A stretch of 43,498 bases of DNA from UBA4285 sp050944355 (GTDB lineage Bacteria; Bacillota; Clostridia; Lachnospirales; Lachnospiraceae). Each line of letters begins with the position of its first letter. The first letter of the stretch is position 1. A program made the translations under genes and the position numbers. The stretch spans positions 1 to 43,498 of the forward strand of contig JBMNQX010000014.1 in NCBI GenBank assembly GCA_050944355.1. The letters are read 5' to 3'. This document shows positions 33,188 to 41,414 of the stretch, one piece after another. The notes beneath the pieces were generated by a model. It ran no database searches. It was not told where the DNA came from and worked only from the letters and a program-made list of their open reading frames with translations.

Positions 33188-34870
33188 TCAGGCCTGCTCT
33201 TCAATCGCCGCCTGAATTCTCTTTCTCATGCTGTCCTCACCCATGATGTGGATGATCGACCAGAGATCCGGCGTGTTCGCCCTTCCGGTCACGGCAATGC
33301 GGACCATCTCGGCGACATCCGACACACTGCCCTTGTAAGCGTCCGGATTTTTGCGGTATTCCTTGACATCCGGGCAGTAGCCGAACCGCTCCGAAAGACT
33401 CTTGAGCTTCGCAAACCAGACGGAATTGTCGTCTTCATGCGAGTACCCTTCCAGATATGCCGTGAGCACCTGCTTTACCGTGTCAGAGTCCGCCCTGAAC
33501 GAATCCTTTTCGGCGTTCCCGTCTTCCGCCTCCGGGAAGAAATATCCGATGAGACTGAAAATCTGGCTGGCGTTTACAAGATCCTTGCGGCGGCGCTTCA
33601 TGCCGACACCCATGTAGAGCCTCAGAATCTGCTTCAGCTTCTCCGGGTCCGCGAACCAGATCTTTGCTTTCTCCGGCTGAAACTCCTGTGCCCAGTCCTT
33701 CAGGAAATCATACACTTCGTCCTCCGAGAGCTTCGAGAGCTCATTCTTACAGATGTTGTGCAGCTTGTCCTTGTCGAACAGCGCGCCGGACTTGCTCATG
33801 TTCCTGACGTCAAACGGGAACTCGTTGATGTCTTTGTCAGGATTCTGCTTGTGCCACTCCTCGAAGTTGGAGTTGAGCAGCGTCAGCAGATATACCTTCA
33901 TGCAGTACGGGTGATATCCGTCCCTGCGGTAATAATCGAGCGAGAGCTCCGGGTCCTTGCGCTTGGAAAGTTTGCGCTTGCCGCCCGTCACCTCGTCGAA
34001 CTTCATCAGATGCGCCGTGTGCGCGTACTTCGGGAGTTTGAATCCCAGAACCCGGAAAAGCTCCACATGCGTCGGCGCGGAATCGAGCCACTCGCCGCCG
34101 CGGATCACCAGCGTCGTGCGCATCAGATGATCGTCGATGGCATGCGCGAAATGATACGTCGGAATCCCGTCGCTCTTCAGAAGAACAATGTCGTGGAAAT
34201 TCTCCGGCAGCGTGACGTCGCCCTTGATCTCGTCGTGGAAGACAAATTCCTTTCCCGGCGTTCCCTGGCTGCGAAGCCGCAGAACGTGCTCCTTTCCGGA
34301 CTTCAGCGCCTCCTCATACTCCGCGAGCGTCTTGTCGCGCCAGAGCGCGTACTTCCCGTAGCAGCCGATCGGCGCCTCAGCCGCCTCCTGCTGCCTGCGG
34401 ATTTCATCGAGCTCCTCTTCCGTCGAAAAGCACGGATACGCGAGGCCCCGCTCCACCAAAGACCTGGCAAATGTGTGATAGATCTCCACTCTCTGTCTCT
34501 GAAAATACGGTCCGTAGGCATTGCGCGGATCATCGTCCGGCAGCCCCGCGCCCTCGTCAAACTCGATGTCGAAATACCGCATCGCGTTGATGACCAGCTC
34601 GACGGCACCCTCTACCTTGCGCTTCGCGTCTGTGTCCTCAATCCGCAGATAAAACACGCCGCCGTGGCGGTGGGCAATCCGCTCGTCCGCCAGCGCGCTG
34701 TACAGATTCCCCAGATGAATAAACCCGGTCGGACTCGGCGCCATTCTCGTCACTTCCGCCTTCTTCGGCAGCTTCCTGTACGGGTATTTCTTCTCCCAGT
34801 ACTCCGGCGTCTTGTCCACATCCGGAAACAACATTTCCGCGAGCTTCTTGTTTTCCTCGTCGTTAAGCAT
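33188..34870 (-). CDS. gltX: glutamyl-tRNA synthetase
   Basis: A 560-residue class I synthetase. The HIGH-type motif is in RMAPSPTGFIHLGNLYSALAD, and the KMSKS-type motif is KRKLSKRKDPE. FYLRIEDTDAKRKVEGAV is the usual glutamate/ATP-site text. It is longer than the common 480-residue enzyme because of N- and C-terminal extensions typical of a clostridial subgroup. I start at ATG 34870 (MLNDEENKK), with AAAGGA about 11 bases before it; a longer frame upstream overlaps the epimerase gene and is not credible. No GlnRS is seen in the window, so this enzyme may also charge tRNA(Gln) for GatCAB. Confidence 0.93.
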   Translation of the reverse strand: MLNDEENKKLAEMLFPDVDKTPEYWEKKYPYRKLPKKAEVTRMAPSPTGFIHLGNLYSALADERIAHRHGGVFYLRIEDTDAKRKVEGAVELVINAMRYFDIEFDEGAGLPDDDPRNAYGPYFQRQRVEIYHTFARSLVERGLAYPCFSTEEELDEIRRQQEAAEAPIGCYGKYALWRDKTLAEYEEALKSGKEHVLRLRSQGTPGKEFVFHDEIKGDVTLPENFHDIVLLKSDGIPTYHFAHAIDDHLMRTTLVIRGGEWLDSAPTHVELFRVLGFKLPKYAHTAHLMKFDEVTGGKRKLSKRKDPELSLDYYRRDGYHPYCMKVYLLTLLNSNFEEWHKQNPDKDINEFPFDVRNMSKSGALFDKDKLHNICKNELSKLSEDEVYDFLKDWAQEFQPEKAKIWFADPEKLKQILRLYMGVGMKRRRKDLVNASQIFSLIGYFFPEAEDGNAEKDSFRADSDTVKQVLTAYLEGYSHEDDNSVWFAKLKSLSERFGYCPDVKEYRKNPDAYKGSVSDVAEMVRIAVTGRANTPDLWSIIHIMGEDSMRKRIQAAIEEQA

Positions 34871-34901
34871 AACTGAAAAAATCCTTTCCATCCGGCCGCG
34901 C

Positions 34902-35795
34902 TCACGCGTTTGGCACGGTGATTGTGTATTCTCTCTTAAAACTTTCCCCGGCCGCGAGCGCATTTCCGAACTTTCTCTCGGAAAGCTCGCCCGCGAACCC
35001 GACGCCGTCGGCTCTTCCGTACCACGGCTCGATGCACACAAACGGCACTCCCGCCTTCGGGACGCCCCAGAGCCCCAGAACCGGCGCCTCCGTTTCAACC
35101 GCGATCCGCGCGCCTTCTTCCGTGACAAATGTCACGCCCAAAAGCTTTCCTTCCGGCTGGTCCGTCTCGATGATCAGCGCGTCATTAGCAAACAACTTCT
35201 CGTCAATCGGAAGCCTTCCGTCCGCGAGCTTCATCGTGTAAACCTTCTCGCCTACACCGCCGTTCTCGAGCAGCTGATAGCGCAGTTCCTGCATCGGCCC
35301 GTTCTCGGTCTCGAGGAAAAACATCTGCCCGTCGCAGCTCTTTCCGTCTTCCGGAATAAAGGCAGGATGCCCGCCGATGCTGAAATACATCTCGCCTTTG
35401 CCCGCATTTGTCACGTCCCAGGAAACCCTGAGCGAATTGCCCTCCAGGGCAAAGCCGCAGCGCAGCACAAAATCAAACGGGTAAACCGCCTTTGTGGCGT
35501 CGTCCGCTCTGAGTTCTCCCACGGTGCGGTCCGCTTCCTGGGAGACGAGCGAAAACTCGCGGTCCCTGGCAAATCCGTGCTGATGCATCTCATAGACCTT
35601 TCCGCCAAAACGGTACCTGTCGTCCGCGAGCTTTCCCACGACCGGAAACAGCACCGGCGCGTGGCGCTTCCAGACCGCCGGGTCCGCCTGCCAGATCAGC
35701 TCCGACCCGTCCGCATTTCTCACGAGAGACACCAGTTCAAAGCCGTGACTGTCAATGACAGCTGTCAGTTTTTCATTCTGAATGGTATAGCGCAT
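34902..35795 (-). CDS. aldose 1-epimerase-family protein (GalM/LacX-like)
   Basis: A 297-residue beta-sandwich protein of the aldose-epimerase family, LacX-like branch. RHAPVLFPVVGKLADDRYRF, MHQHGFARDREF and SIGGHPAFI contain the conserved His and Arg residues. FVCIEPWYG carries the Glu expected to act as base. It would interconvert alpha and beta anomers of a hexose or hexose phosphate. It ends 31 bases before the gltX start on the same strand, and a weak GGTGAAG precedes its ATG. Confidence 0.85.
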   Translation of the reverse strand: MRYTIQNEKLTAVIDSHGFELVSLVRNADGSELIWQADPAVWKRHAPVLFPVVGKLADDRYRFGGKVYEMHQHGFARDREFSLVSQEADRTVGELRADDATKAVYPFDFVLRCGFALEGNSLRVSWDVTNAGKGEMYFSIGGHPAFIPEDGKSCDGQMFFLETENGPMQELRYQLLENGGVGEKVYTMKLADGRLPIDEKLFANDALIIETDQPEGKLLGVTFVTEEGARIAVETEAPVLGLWGVPKAGVPFVCIEPWYGRADGVGFAGELSERKFGNALAAGESFKREYTITVPNA

Positions 35796-35897
35796 ACTTC
35801 ACCTGTCTGAAAAAATTTCGCACACTTCAAGAGCATTTTATGCTACTCGCCCGCAGAACGCAAGGCGCAGGGCACCCCGCCGCAGACACCGGTCTTC

Positions 35898-36782
35898 TCA
35901 CGTCTGAGCCGGCTTTGCATCCGCGCGGATCGTGTAGACCCACTTCAGGACGGCCATGCCGACGATGATCACATACCCGATGACCGACCAGTGATCCGGG
36001 AGTTCGTCAAAGATAAGGAAGCCCCACAGCGAGGCGAAAAGCACCTGCGAATAGTCAAACACGGAAATCGTCTTGGCCGGCGCGAACCGGTACGCCGCCG
36101 TGACCGTAAACTGCCCTCCCGCGGCGAAAATACCGGCGAGCAGCAGGCAGATCAGCTGCCTTGCCGTCATCGGCTCAAAGCCGGCAATCATGAACGGCAG
36201 TGTGAAAAGACAGGAAAAAATCGAGAAGAACGCCACGATCACCGGGCCGCGCTCGCCCTTTTTTCCGAGCCTCCTGACAAATGTATACGCGACCCCGGCG
36301 CTGCAGCCGCCGATCAGTCCGACCAGCGCCGGCAGCATCGCCGCGCCCATCGTCGGTTTCACCACAAAAGCAGCGCCGATAAAGGCGGCGACAAGCGTCA
36401 GCACTTCGATGGCATTGGGCACTTCGCCCAGAATCCAGACCGAAAAGAGTATTGCAAAGAACGGAGACATTTTGTTCAGAATATTGGCGTCCGCCAGCCC
36501 GATGTGGTCGACGGCCCAGAAATTGCAGCAAAGCCCGATCGTCCCGAAAATCGCCCTCTTGAACAAGTCCGGGAGCGAGCCTTTCTGAATATGAAACTTC
36601 TCGTCGGACCTCGCGAGCGTTATGATCGCGACAACAGAAGCGATGGCGTTTCGGAAAAATGCCTTTTCCATGGTCGGCAGATCGCCGGACAGCCGCACCA
36701 TCAGCGACATCAGAGAAAAGAAAAAGGAATCGGCGATGACCAGAAGAATTCCCATCAAAAGCGGATTGCGCGTCTTCTTCAA
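35898..36782 (-). CDS. EamA/DMT-superfamily exporter
   Basis: A 294-residue membrane protein with about ten helices in two EamA repeats; the second repeat includes TARQLICLLLAGIFAAGGQFTVTA. The family exports amino acids, nucleobases or similar metabolites. An open frame continues upstream, but GGGAGG lies seven bases before TTG at 36782 (LKKTRNPLL), and a -10 box and likely promoter lie within the extension. The gene is 102 bases before the epimerase gene on the same strand. Confidence 0.88.
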   Translation of the reverse strand: MKKTRNPLLMGILLVIADSFFFSLMSLMVRLSGDLPTMEKAFFRNAIASVVAIITLARSDEKFHIQKGSLPDLFKRAIFGTIGLCCNFWAVDHIGLADANILNKMSPFFAILFSVWILGEVPNAIEVLTLVAAFIGAAFVVKPTMGAAMLPALVGLIGGCSAGVAYTFVRRLGKKGERGPVIVAFFSIFSCLFTLPFMIAGFEPMTARQLICLLLAGIFAAGGQFTVTAAYRFAPAKTISVFDYSQVLFASLWGFLIFDELPDHWSVIGYVIIVGMAVLKWVYTIRADAKPAQT

Positions 36783-36792
36783 AGCAGAACCT

Positions 36793-36840
36793 CCCACACA
36801 GACTTGAACACCTTTATTATAATACACCGTCTGTGGGTGG
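36793..36840 (-). promoter_or_regulatory. promoter of the EamA gene framed by an inverted repeat
   Basis: On the minus strand TATAAT (36816-36821) is a consensus -10 with adjacent T/A-rich bases. Arms CCCACACAGAC (36793-36803) and GTCTGTGGGTGG (36829-36840) flank it, matching over about ten bases with one bulge. The inner arm overlaps the ribosome site. This could be an operator or a leader fold. No strong -35 box is visible. Confidence 0.5.
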
Positions 36841-36899
36841 GCATTTCGAACTCGCAGAAAATGTTCTGATGCATGCTGGTGAGAAAAATTTCTTGCCAC

Positions 36900-36969
36900 A
36901 AATTCCGGTGGGAAGATATTTTGCTGCAAATTCCGGTGGAAAGATATTTTTCAGCTAATTCCGGTCAAA
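36900..36969 (+). repeat. 28-bp tandem repeat, 2.5 copies
   Basis: AATTCCGGT recurs at 36901, 36929 and 36957, exactly 28 bases apart. Between the copies is GG(G/A)AAGATATTTTGCTGC or a close variant. The first copies lie just upstream of the EamA promoter region and lead straight into the palindromic array at 36974. Confidence 0.75.
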
Positions 36970-36973
36970 GTCA

Positions 36974-37255
36974 TCAGCAAAAACAGCAGTGAATTTCTAT
37001 TTTGCTGACTTGTCAGTTCAGAAAGCCAGAGCAGTCAGCAAATCAAGCTGCGAACCGAATTCTCGCTGATGTTTTTATGGGATATAAGACAACCTGTCAG
37101 CGGAGGCGATCACCCTTTGCTGATTATGCTGAGTCCTCCTCGACTAACTTCTTAAAATTGTCAGCAAAAATGCCCCTCAGCCCGATTTTTGCTGAGCGCC
37201 ATGAACCCAAGTTATAATTGTCAGCAAAAAATCCCCTCTGCCCGATTTTTGCTGA
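36974..37255 (+). repeat. array of five 35-36-nt palindromic units, period about 62 bp
   Basis: Units at 36974-37008, 37035-37069, 37097-37132, 37161-37195 and 37221-37255 each begin TCAGC and end GCTGA. Starts are 61, 62, 64 and 60 bases apart. In three units the stem extends to TCAGCAAAA(A)/(T)TTTTGCTGA, nine or ten perfect pairs; the interiors differ. The last two units and their spacers (GCGCCATGAACCCAAG and GCGCCATGAACTCAAG) are near copies. The region is gene-free, between the EamA promoter and tRNA-Leu. Confidence 0.8.
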
Positions 37256-37265
37256 GCGCCATGAA

Positions 37266-37326
37266 CTCAAGTGCTGAGCCCCGTAAACTCAAGTGCTGAG
37301 CCCCGTAAACTCAAGTGCTGAGCGCC
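37266..37326 (+). repeat. 22-bp tandem repeat, nearly three copies
   Basis: CTCAAGTGCTGAGCCCCGTA begins at 37266, 37288 and 37310, a strict 22-base period; the last copy is cut short and changes to GAGCGCC. The unit contains GCTGAGC, the same text that ends the palindromic units just upstream, so it may have arisen from them by slippage. Confidence 0.75.
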
Positions 37327-37449
37327 AGTGAATTGCAGCAAACTGCCGCCGCTAAGCTATTTGAGTAACTTCCCCTAGCTTCAATTCCTAAGCCTCTTCA
37401 GCAAGAATTCTGTTCCCGCTTCTGTCTTCTTGTGTTAGAATCAATCCAT

Positions 37450-37530
37450 GCGGGCATGGCGGAATTGGCAGACGCGCCAGATTTAGGTTCTGGTCCGACG
37501 AGGGTGCAGGTTCAAGTCCTGTTGCCCGCA
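37450..37530 (+). tRNA. tRNA-Leu (anticodon UAG)
   Basis: The acceptor arms GCGGGCA and TGCCCGC pair perfectly, and the D-arm GGCGGAATTGGCAGACGC is typical. The anticodon stem-loop is CCAGA-TTTAGGT-TCTGG, giving UAG at 34-36, and the long variable arm is of the class II (Leu) type. The T-loop is GGTTCAAGTCC. A73 follows, CCA is not encoded, and T6 follows directly (37531-37536) as terminator. TAGAAT at 37436-37441 is a candidate -10 box. Confidence 0.97.
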
Positions 37531-37557
37531 TTTTTTCGCTTCAGAAAATGACAGACC

Positions 37558-38007
37558 TCAGAAGATAGCAGTGACGATTTTCGTGAGGATCTGGGCAACG
37601 AAGGCGAGAACAATCAGAGTTATGGCGAGCCGGATGACAGACGGCATCACCGCCTTTCGGTTCTCCTCCGCGATTTCATTTACGTCGGCAATGTCAGCCC
37701 ATTCCATCTTCTGGCAGTACGGGCAGTAAACCTTGCGCGCGTAACTGCTGTACTTCGGCGCGTTGACGATCGCGCCGCCTTTGATTTCGGTCTTTGTCGT
37801 GCTGACTTCCTTGTGCATGATGCCTATCTTCAGGCTGTCCTGCGTCCCCTTAAATGTATGGCCGCACTTCTGGCACGTCACCTGAAGGACGCGAGTTCCC
37901 ATCTGTTCCTTCATGTATTTCTTCACATTCATGTAAAAGCGAAGGCAGAAGTAAATCATTAAGCCCAGCTGGAAAAACGCGATAATCGATGTAAGCACTC
38001 TCTCCAT
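37558..38007 (-). CDS. small zinc-ribbon membrane protein, function unknown
   Basis: A 149-residue protein with membrane segments at about residues 5-25 and 125-147. Between them is a cytoplasmic-type domain with two CxxC pairs, VTCQKCGHTF and VYCPYCQK, a split zinc ribbon. The start ATG at 38007 follows GGGGGA; the longer frame would need a TTG. It is 52 bases after fbp on the same strand. I know of no assigned function for this architecture. Confidence 0.7.
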   Translation of the reverse strand: MERVLTSIIAFFQLGLMIYFCLRFYMNVKKYMKEQMGTRVLQVTCQKCGHTFKGTQDSLKIGIMHKEVSTTKTEIKGGAIVNAPKYSSYARKVYCPYCQKMEWADIADVNEIAEENRKAVMPSVIRLAITLIVLAFVAQILTKIVTAIF

Positions 38008-38059
38008 TTTCTTTATCCCCCAATCCAATTCACCCGCATGTTTTCATGGCAAATGTCTG

Positions 38060-40018
38060 TTATCTCTTTTCAACAATCGCGCCGCTCCGGTACGCGCCAA
38101 GCAGACAGCGCAGCTCTTCGATCCGCTCCTTGAGCCTCTTTCCGTTGTCTGTATCGCCGACCGTCATTCTCTTCGGCATACTCATCTTCATCACACTCTC
38201 CGAGTGAATGTCCGTCTCATTTTTGATCGCCTCCTCGGTCGAGGTGAACGGCTTGTGCGCGACAAGCTCCATGCCGTAAGAATTGTAGATCAGCGTGTAC
38301 CCGGCGATGCCCGTCACACTCTGGTAGGCCTTCGAGAATCCGCCGTCGATGACAAGCACCTTGCCGCCGCACCGGACCGGCGTCTCGCTCTGAAGGACCG
38401 GCACATGGCCGTTGACGATGTGCGCGTCCTCCCCGAGCCCGAACTCGCGGAGAATGCTGTTCATGACCTCCTCGTTATCGAGCAGCCGATAATACGGATT
38501 CTTCTTCTCGACGTGCGTCTCCTCCTCAGCGATAAAGCAGCGCTCAAACGTCGTCATCTTGTCCTTGCCGAACAGCGGCGACTGAGGATTGCTCCAGATG
38601 AACCACATGATATCGCGGCCCTTGTCCCTCTCCTCTTCATTTACCGAGAAAAATCCCTTCCGGACGTATGACTCGAGCACATCGTAGAGCGCGCGCCCGG
38701 AATATTCCTTTCCATACACATTTACCTTCAGGAACTTACCGTTCTCGTCGAGCGGCACACAGCCGTGATAGAGAAGATTGTTGTTGTAAGTCTCGTAGAG
38801 ATGCCCCTTGTTGAGCAGAAACTTCATGTGCATGTTCAGCTTCTCGCACTGCATGAACGCGGACTGCAGGCGGTCCATCACCTGCCGCTCCTCGTCGCTC
38901 AGGCGATACGGGTCAGCCGGGTCGATCGTCGGGAAATTCGTGTCAAGCAGTTTATAGTCCTTCCCGTCGAGATGAATCGTGCCCTTCTCATAGTCGATCT
39001 TGTCCAGAAGAAGCCGGTTCTCCATGTGGAACTCCGGGCGCCTTTTGATCAGCTGTCCCTCGAGCTTGAACTGGATAATTGCGATCGCCTTGTGCATCTT
39101 CATGTTGAGCGACGTCTCCTCGCGGTCCACCGGATTCGAGCCTTTGATGGGGAACTGACTGCACGGATCGTCCCGGTACGTATTCAGGGCAAATGTCGCG
39201 AGCGGCAGCATGTTGATGCCGTAGCCGTCCTCGAGAATGTCGAGATTGCCGTAGCGGGCGCAGATGCGGACGACCGTCGCGATACACTGCATCGAGCCCG
39301 CGCACGCCCCCATCCACGTAATGTCGTGATTGCCCCACGTGAAGTCGACCGAGTGGTACTTCATCAGACGGTCCATGATGCGGTCCGGACCCGGGCCCCG
39401 GTCATAAATGTCGCCGAGGATGTGCAGATGATCGACGACCAGCTGCTGGATCAGCTCACTGATCGCGACGATGAACGGCTCAGCCCTGCCCGTGTCGATG
39501 ATCGTGTCGATGATCGTGTTGTAGTAAGCCTCTTTGTCGGTGACCTCGGCTTTCTCCGTGATCAGCTCCTCAATGACATAGGCAAAATCCTTCGGCAGCG
39601 CCTTGCGAACCTTGGAGCGCGTGTACTTTGACGCGGCGCGCTTGCACACCTCGATCAGCCGGTAGAGCGTGATGCGGTACCAGTCGTTCATGTCGACGTT
39701 CTGTCGCCGCACGAGCCCGATCTTTTCGCGCGGATAGTAGATAAGCGTCGCGAGCGCGTTCTTGTCAGCATTTGTCAGGGTGTGACCGAAGACATCGTCG
39801 ATCTTCTTCTTGACGGCGCCCGACCCGTTCTTGAGCACATGAATGAAAGATTCATACTCGCCGTGCACGTCCGTGATGAAGTGCTCGGTGCCTTTCGGCA
39901 GATTCAGAATCGACTGCAGATTGATGATCTCGGTAGAAGCCTCGGCGATCGTCGGGTAGATCTCAGCGAGGCGCTCGAGATATTTCTGTTCGGAAACTAC
40001 ACTGTTCTCTGGGGCCAT
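38060..40018 (-). CDS. fbp: fructose-1,6-bisphosphatase class III
   Basis: A 652-residue Firmicutes-type FBPase for gluconeogenesis, unrelated to the 330-residue class I enzyme. It shows calcineurin-type phosphoesterase motifs in order: FITDVHGEYESF, LHILGDIYDRGPGPDRIMD and FTWGNHDITWMG, then VNGHVPV in the C-terminal part. Full family length is present. GGGAGAA lies before the ATG at 40018. The zinc-ribbon gene follows on the same strand. Confidence 0.96.
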   Translation of the reverse strand: MAPENSVVSEQKYLERLAEIYPTIAEASTEIINLQSILNLPKGTEHFITDVHGEYESFIHVLKNGSGAVKKKIDDVFGHTLTNADKNALATLIYYPREKIGLVRRQNVDMNDWYRITLYRLIEVCKRAASKYTRSKVRKALPKDFAYVIEELITEKAEVTDKEAYYNTIIDTIIDTGRAEPFIVAISELIQQLVVDHLHILGDIYDRGPGPDRIMDRLMKYHSVDFTWGNHDITWMGACAGSMQCIATVVRICARYGNLDILEDGYGINMLPLATFALNTYRDDPCSQFPIKGSNPVDREETSLNMKMHKAIAIIQFKLEGQLIKRRPEFHMENRLLLDKIDYEKGTIHLDGKDYKLLDTNFPTIDPADPYRLSDEERQVMDRLQSAFMQCEKLNMHMKFLLNKGHLYETYNNNLLYHGCVPLDENGKFLKVNVYGKEYSGRALYDVLESYVRKGFFSVNEEERDKGRDIMWFIWSNPQSPLFGKDKMTTFERCFIAEEETHVEKKNPYYRLLDNEEVMNSILREFGLGEDAHIVNGHVPVLQSETPVRCGGKVLVIDGGFSKAYQSVTGIAGYTLIYNSYGMELVAHKPFTSTEEAIKNETDIHSESVMKMSMPKRMTVGDTDNGKRLKERIEELRCLLGAYRSGAIVEKR

Positions 40019-40177
40019 AGAATTCTCCCGGGCGCCGTGAAGCGCCCCCTGGACAGCTCATGACAAATGGGCGGGCTCATCCGCCCGAATTGCCGCTTAC
40101 GGATACAACTCTATTTTACCCTTTTTATTCCTCACAGAACAGATACGATCCTCACATATCATGCGGACATATCCGCT

Positions 40178-40241
40178 GACAAATGCGCGCCGCTTTCTTT
40201 TCGCGCATTTTTTGTCAAATGTCAGCAAAATACTTTATCAT
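40178..40241 (+). promoter_or_regulatory. hairpin with T run and promoter upstream of the DUF1801-type gene
   Basis: TGCGCG (40184-40189) pairs with CGCGCA (40202-40207), followed by T6 (40208-40213), a terminator-like structure on the plus strand. The T run overlaps TTGTCA (40212-40217). With TATCAT (40236-40241, 18-base spacer) or TTATCA (17-base spacer), this makes a plausible promoter for the gene at 40283. The flanks GACAAATG and GTCAAATG are copies of the repeated word. Confidence 0.5.
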
Positions 40242-40282
40242 ATTCATTGACAGAGATTCATTCACAAAGGAGGCAGAAAGTT

Positions 40283-40690
40283 ATGTGGATTTGTCCGAAA
40301 TGCGGCCGGAAGTTCAAAAACGCCAATCAAAGCCACTCCTGTGGGCCCGCGCCGAAGAATATAGAAGAATACATCACGCAGCAGCCGGAAGACTGCCAGC
40401 CGTATCTCAGGCAGATCAACGATACGATCCGCCGCGCTCTGCCGGACGCGGTGCCGAAAATTTCCTGGAGCATGCCGACTTACTGGAAAGGACGGAATCT
40501 CATCCAGTTTGCCGGATATAAGAACCACATCGGCCTGTACCCCGGCCCGGAGGCGATTGAAGCCTTTGCGGGCCGGCTTCAGGAATACAAAACCAGCAAG
40601 GGAACCATACAGATCCCCCTGGACAGGCCGCTGCCGCTTGACCTGATCGGCGAAATAGCGGCGTGGTGCGAAAAGAAATACAGTAAATGA
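40283..40690 (+). CDS. DUF1801-type (YdhG-like) protein with N-terminal zinc ribbon
   Basis: A 135-residue protein. The first 20 residues contain CPKCGRKFKNANQSHSC, a small zinc-binding motif. The remainder has the DUF1801 pattern: RRALPDAVPKISWSMPTYWKGRNLIQFAGYKNHIGLYPG, ending with KGTIQIPLDRPLPLDLI. AAAGGAGG lies before ATG 40283; the longer frame upstream includes the promoter and is rejected. It is a stand-alone gene on the plus strand, divergent from fbp. The biochemical role of the family is not established. Confidence 0.85.
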   Translation: MWICPKCGRKFKNANQSHSCGPAPKNIEEYITQQPEDCQPYLRQINDTIRRALPDAVPKISWSMPTYWKGRNLIQFAGYKNHIGLYPGPEAIEAFAGRLQEYKTSKGTIQIPLDRPLPLDLIGEIAAWCEKKYSK

Positions 40691-40740
40691 CCGATTCTGC
40701 GGCGTTCCCCCCTTTGCCGCTCATCAATCACCTTGTATTT

Positions 40741-41412
40741 CTAGCGCATCTTTGTCATGACGGACATGACCGAATGAGTGTACGGCAGATATTTCACCTC
40801 AAGCACCGTGGTATCATCGGTCACCGGCAGATCATAATATGTGTCCTCATTAATGTTAAAATACCACCAGACTCCGTCCTCGTCTTTGCTTTTCAGCCGG
40901 CAGGGAGGATAATCAGAAGTGCTCCCGCCGCCAAACTCCGCATCCCAGGATGTCAGAACTATCGTCTGCGGACTGGAAAGATATGGAATGTCCCGGATCG
41001 GGTTGCGCAGCAAAAAGAATAGCCCGACAGCCATGCAGGCGGCGAAAATGATCATGGGCACAGAAAGCCTGTGCCGCGCGTAAGTCCGCCATCCCCAGAT
41101 GACCGCGGCAACTCCCATCGAGCCAAAGCCCGTCCGGACAAGCATCATCATGGCAAAGCCCAGATATCCTTCCCAAAAACTGCCTGTACCTCTGCCAGCA
41201 AGTATGGCGAGGGCCGATATCCACCAGGCAAAAAGCAGAATCCAGAAAGTTATGGCCAATATATACCGCACGCTTGGCCGGCCGCTTTCAGACGCCGGAT
41301 ACCTTTCCTTCAGATTTTCGAAATGATGAACAATGTCCCCGAACATTGTCGAACTGCGGCCGCCCTGAGCCTTGTCTCCGGGCGGCCTCGGACTTTCATT
41401 TTGTTCTTCCAT
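40741..41412 (-). CDS. membrane protein of unknown function
   Basis: A 223-residue protein with a polar N-terminus, about four hydrophobic segments (near residues 50-70, 80-92, 94-106 and 118-133) and a C-terminal soluble domain of about 85 residues rich in Tyr, Trp and Asp. It ends at TAG, showing that TAG is a normal stop in this genome. The ATG at 41412 lies 13 bases after GGAGGAAC, a long spacing, and that ribosome site lies inside a short upstream frame ending five bases earlier. I do not recognise a family. Confidence 0.65.
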   Translation of the reverse strand: MEEQNESPRPPGDKAQGGRSSTMFGDIVHHFENLKERYPASESGRPSVRYILAITFWILLFAWWISALAILAGRGTGSFWEGYLGFAMMMLVRTGFGSMGVAAVIWGWRTYARHRLSVPMIIFAACMAVGLFFLLRNPIRDIPYLSSPQTIVLTSWDAEFGGGSTSDYPPCRLKSKDEDGVWWYFNINEDTYYDLPVTDDTTVLEVKYLPYTHSVMSVMTKMR

Positions 41413-41414
41413 CG

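Noticed and set aside
32912..34876. 654-codon plus-strand open frame
   Set aside because: Antisense shadow of gltX and the glnA start region; no recognisable domain or ribosome site.
36974..37255. CRISPR array
   Set aside because: Only the five terminal bases and geometry are shared between all units, and spacers are partly repeated; there are no cas genes.
37450..37530. tRNA-Leu as an attachment site for an integrated element
   Set aside because: No integrase and no repeated tRNA 3' end were found in the window; the neighbouring genes are housekeeping-like.
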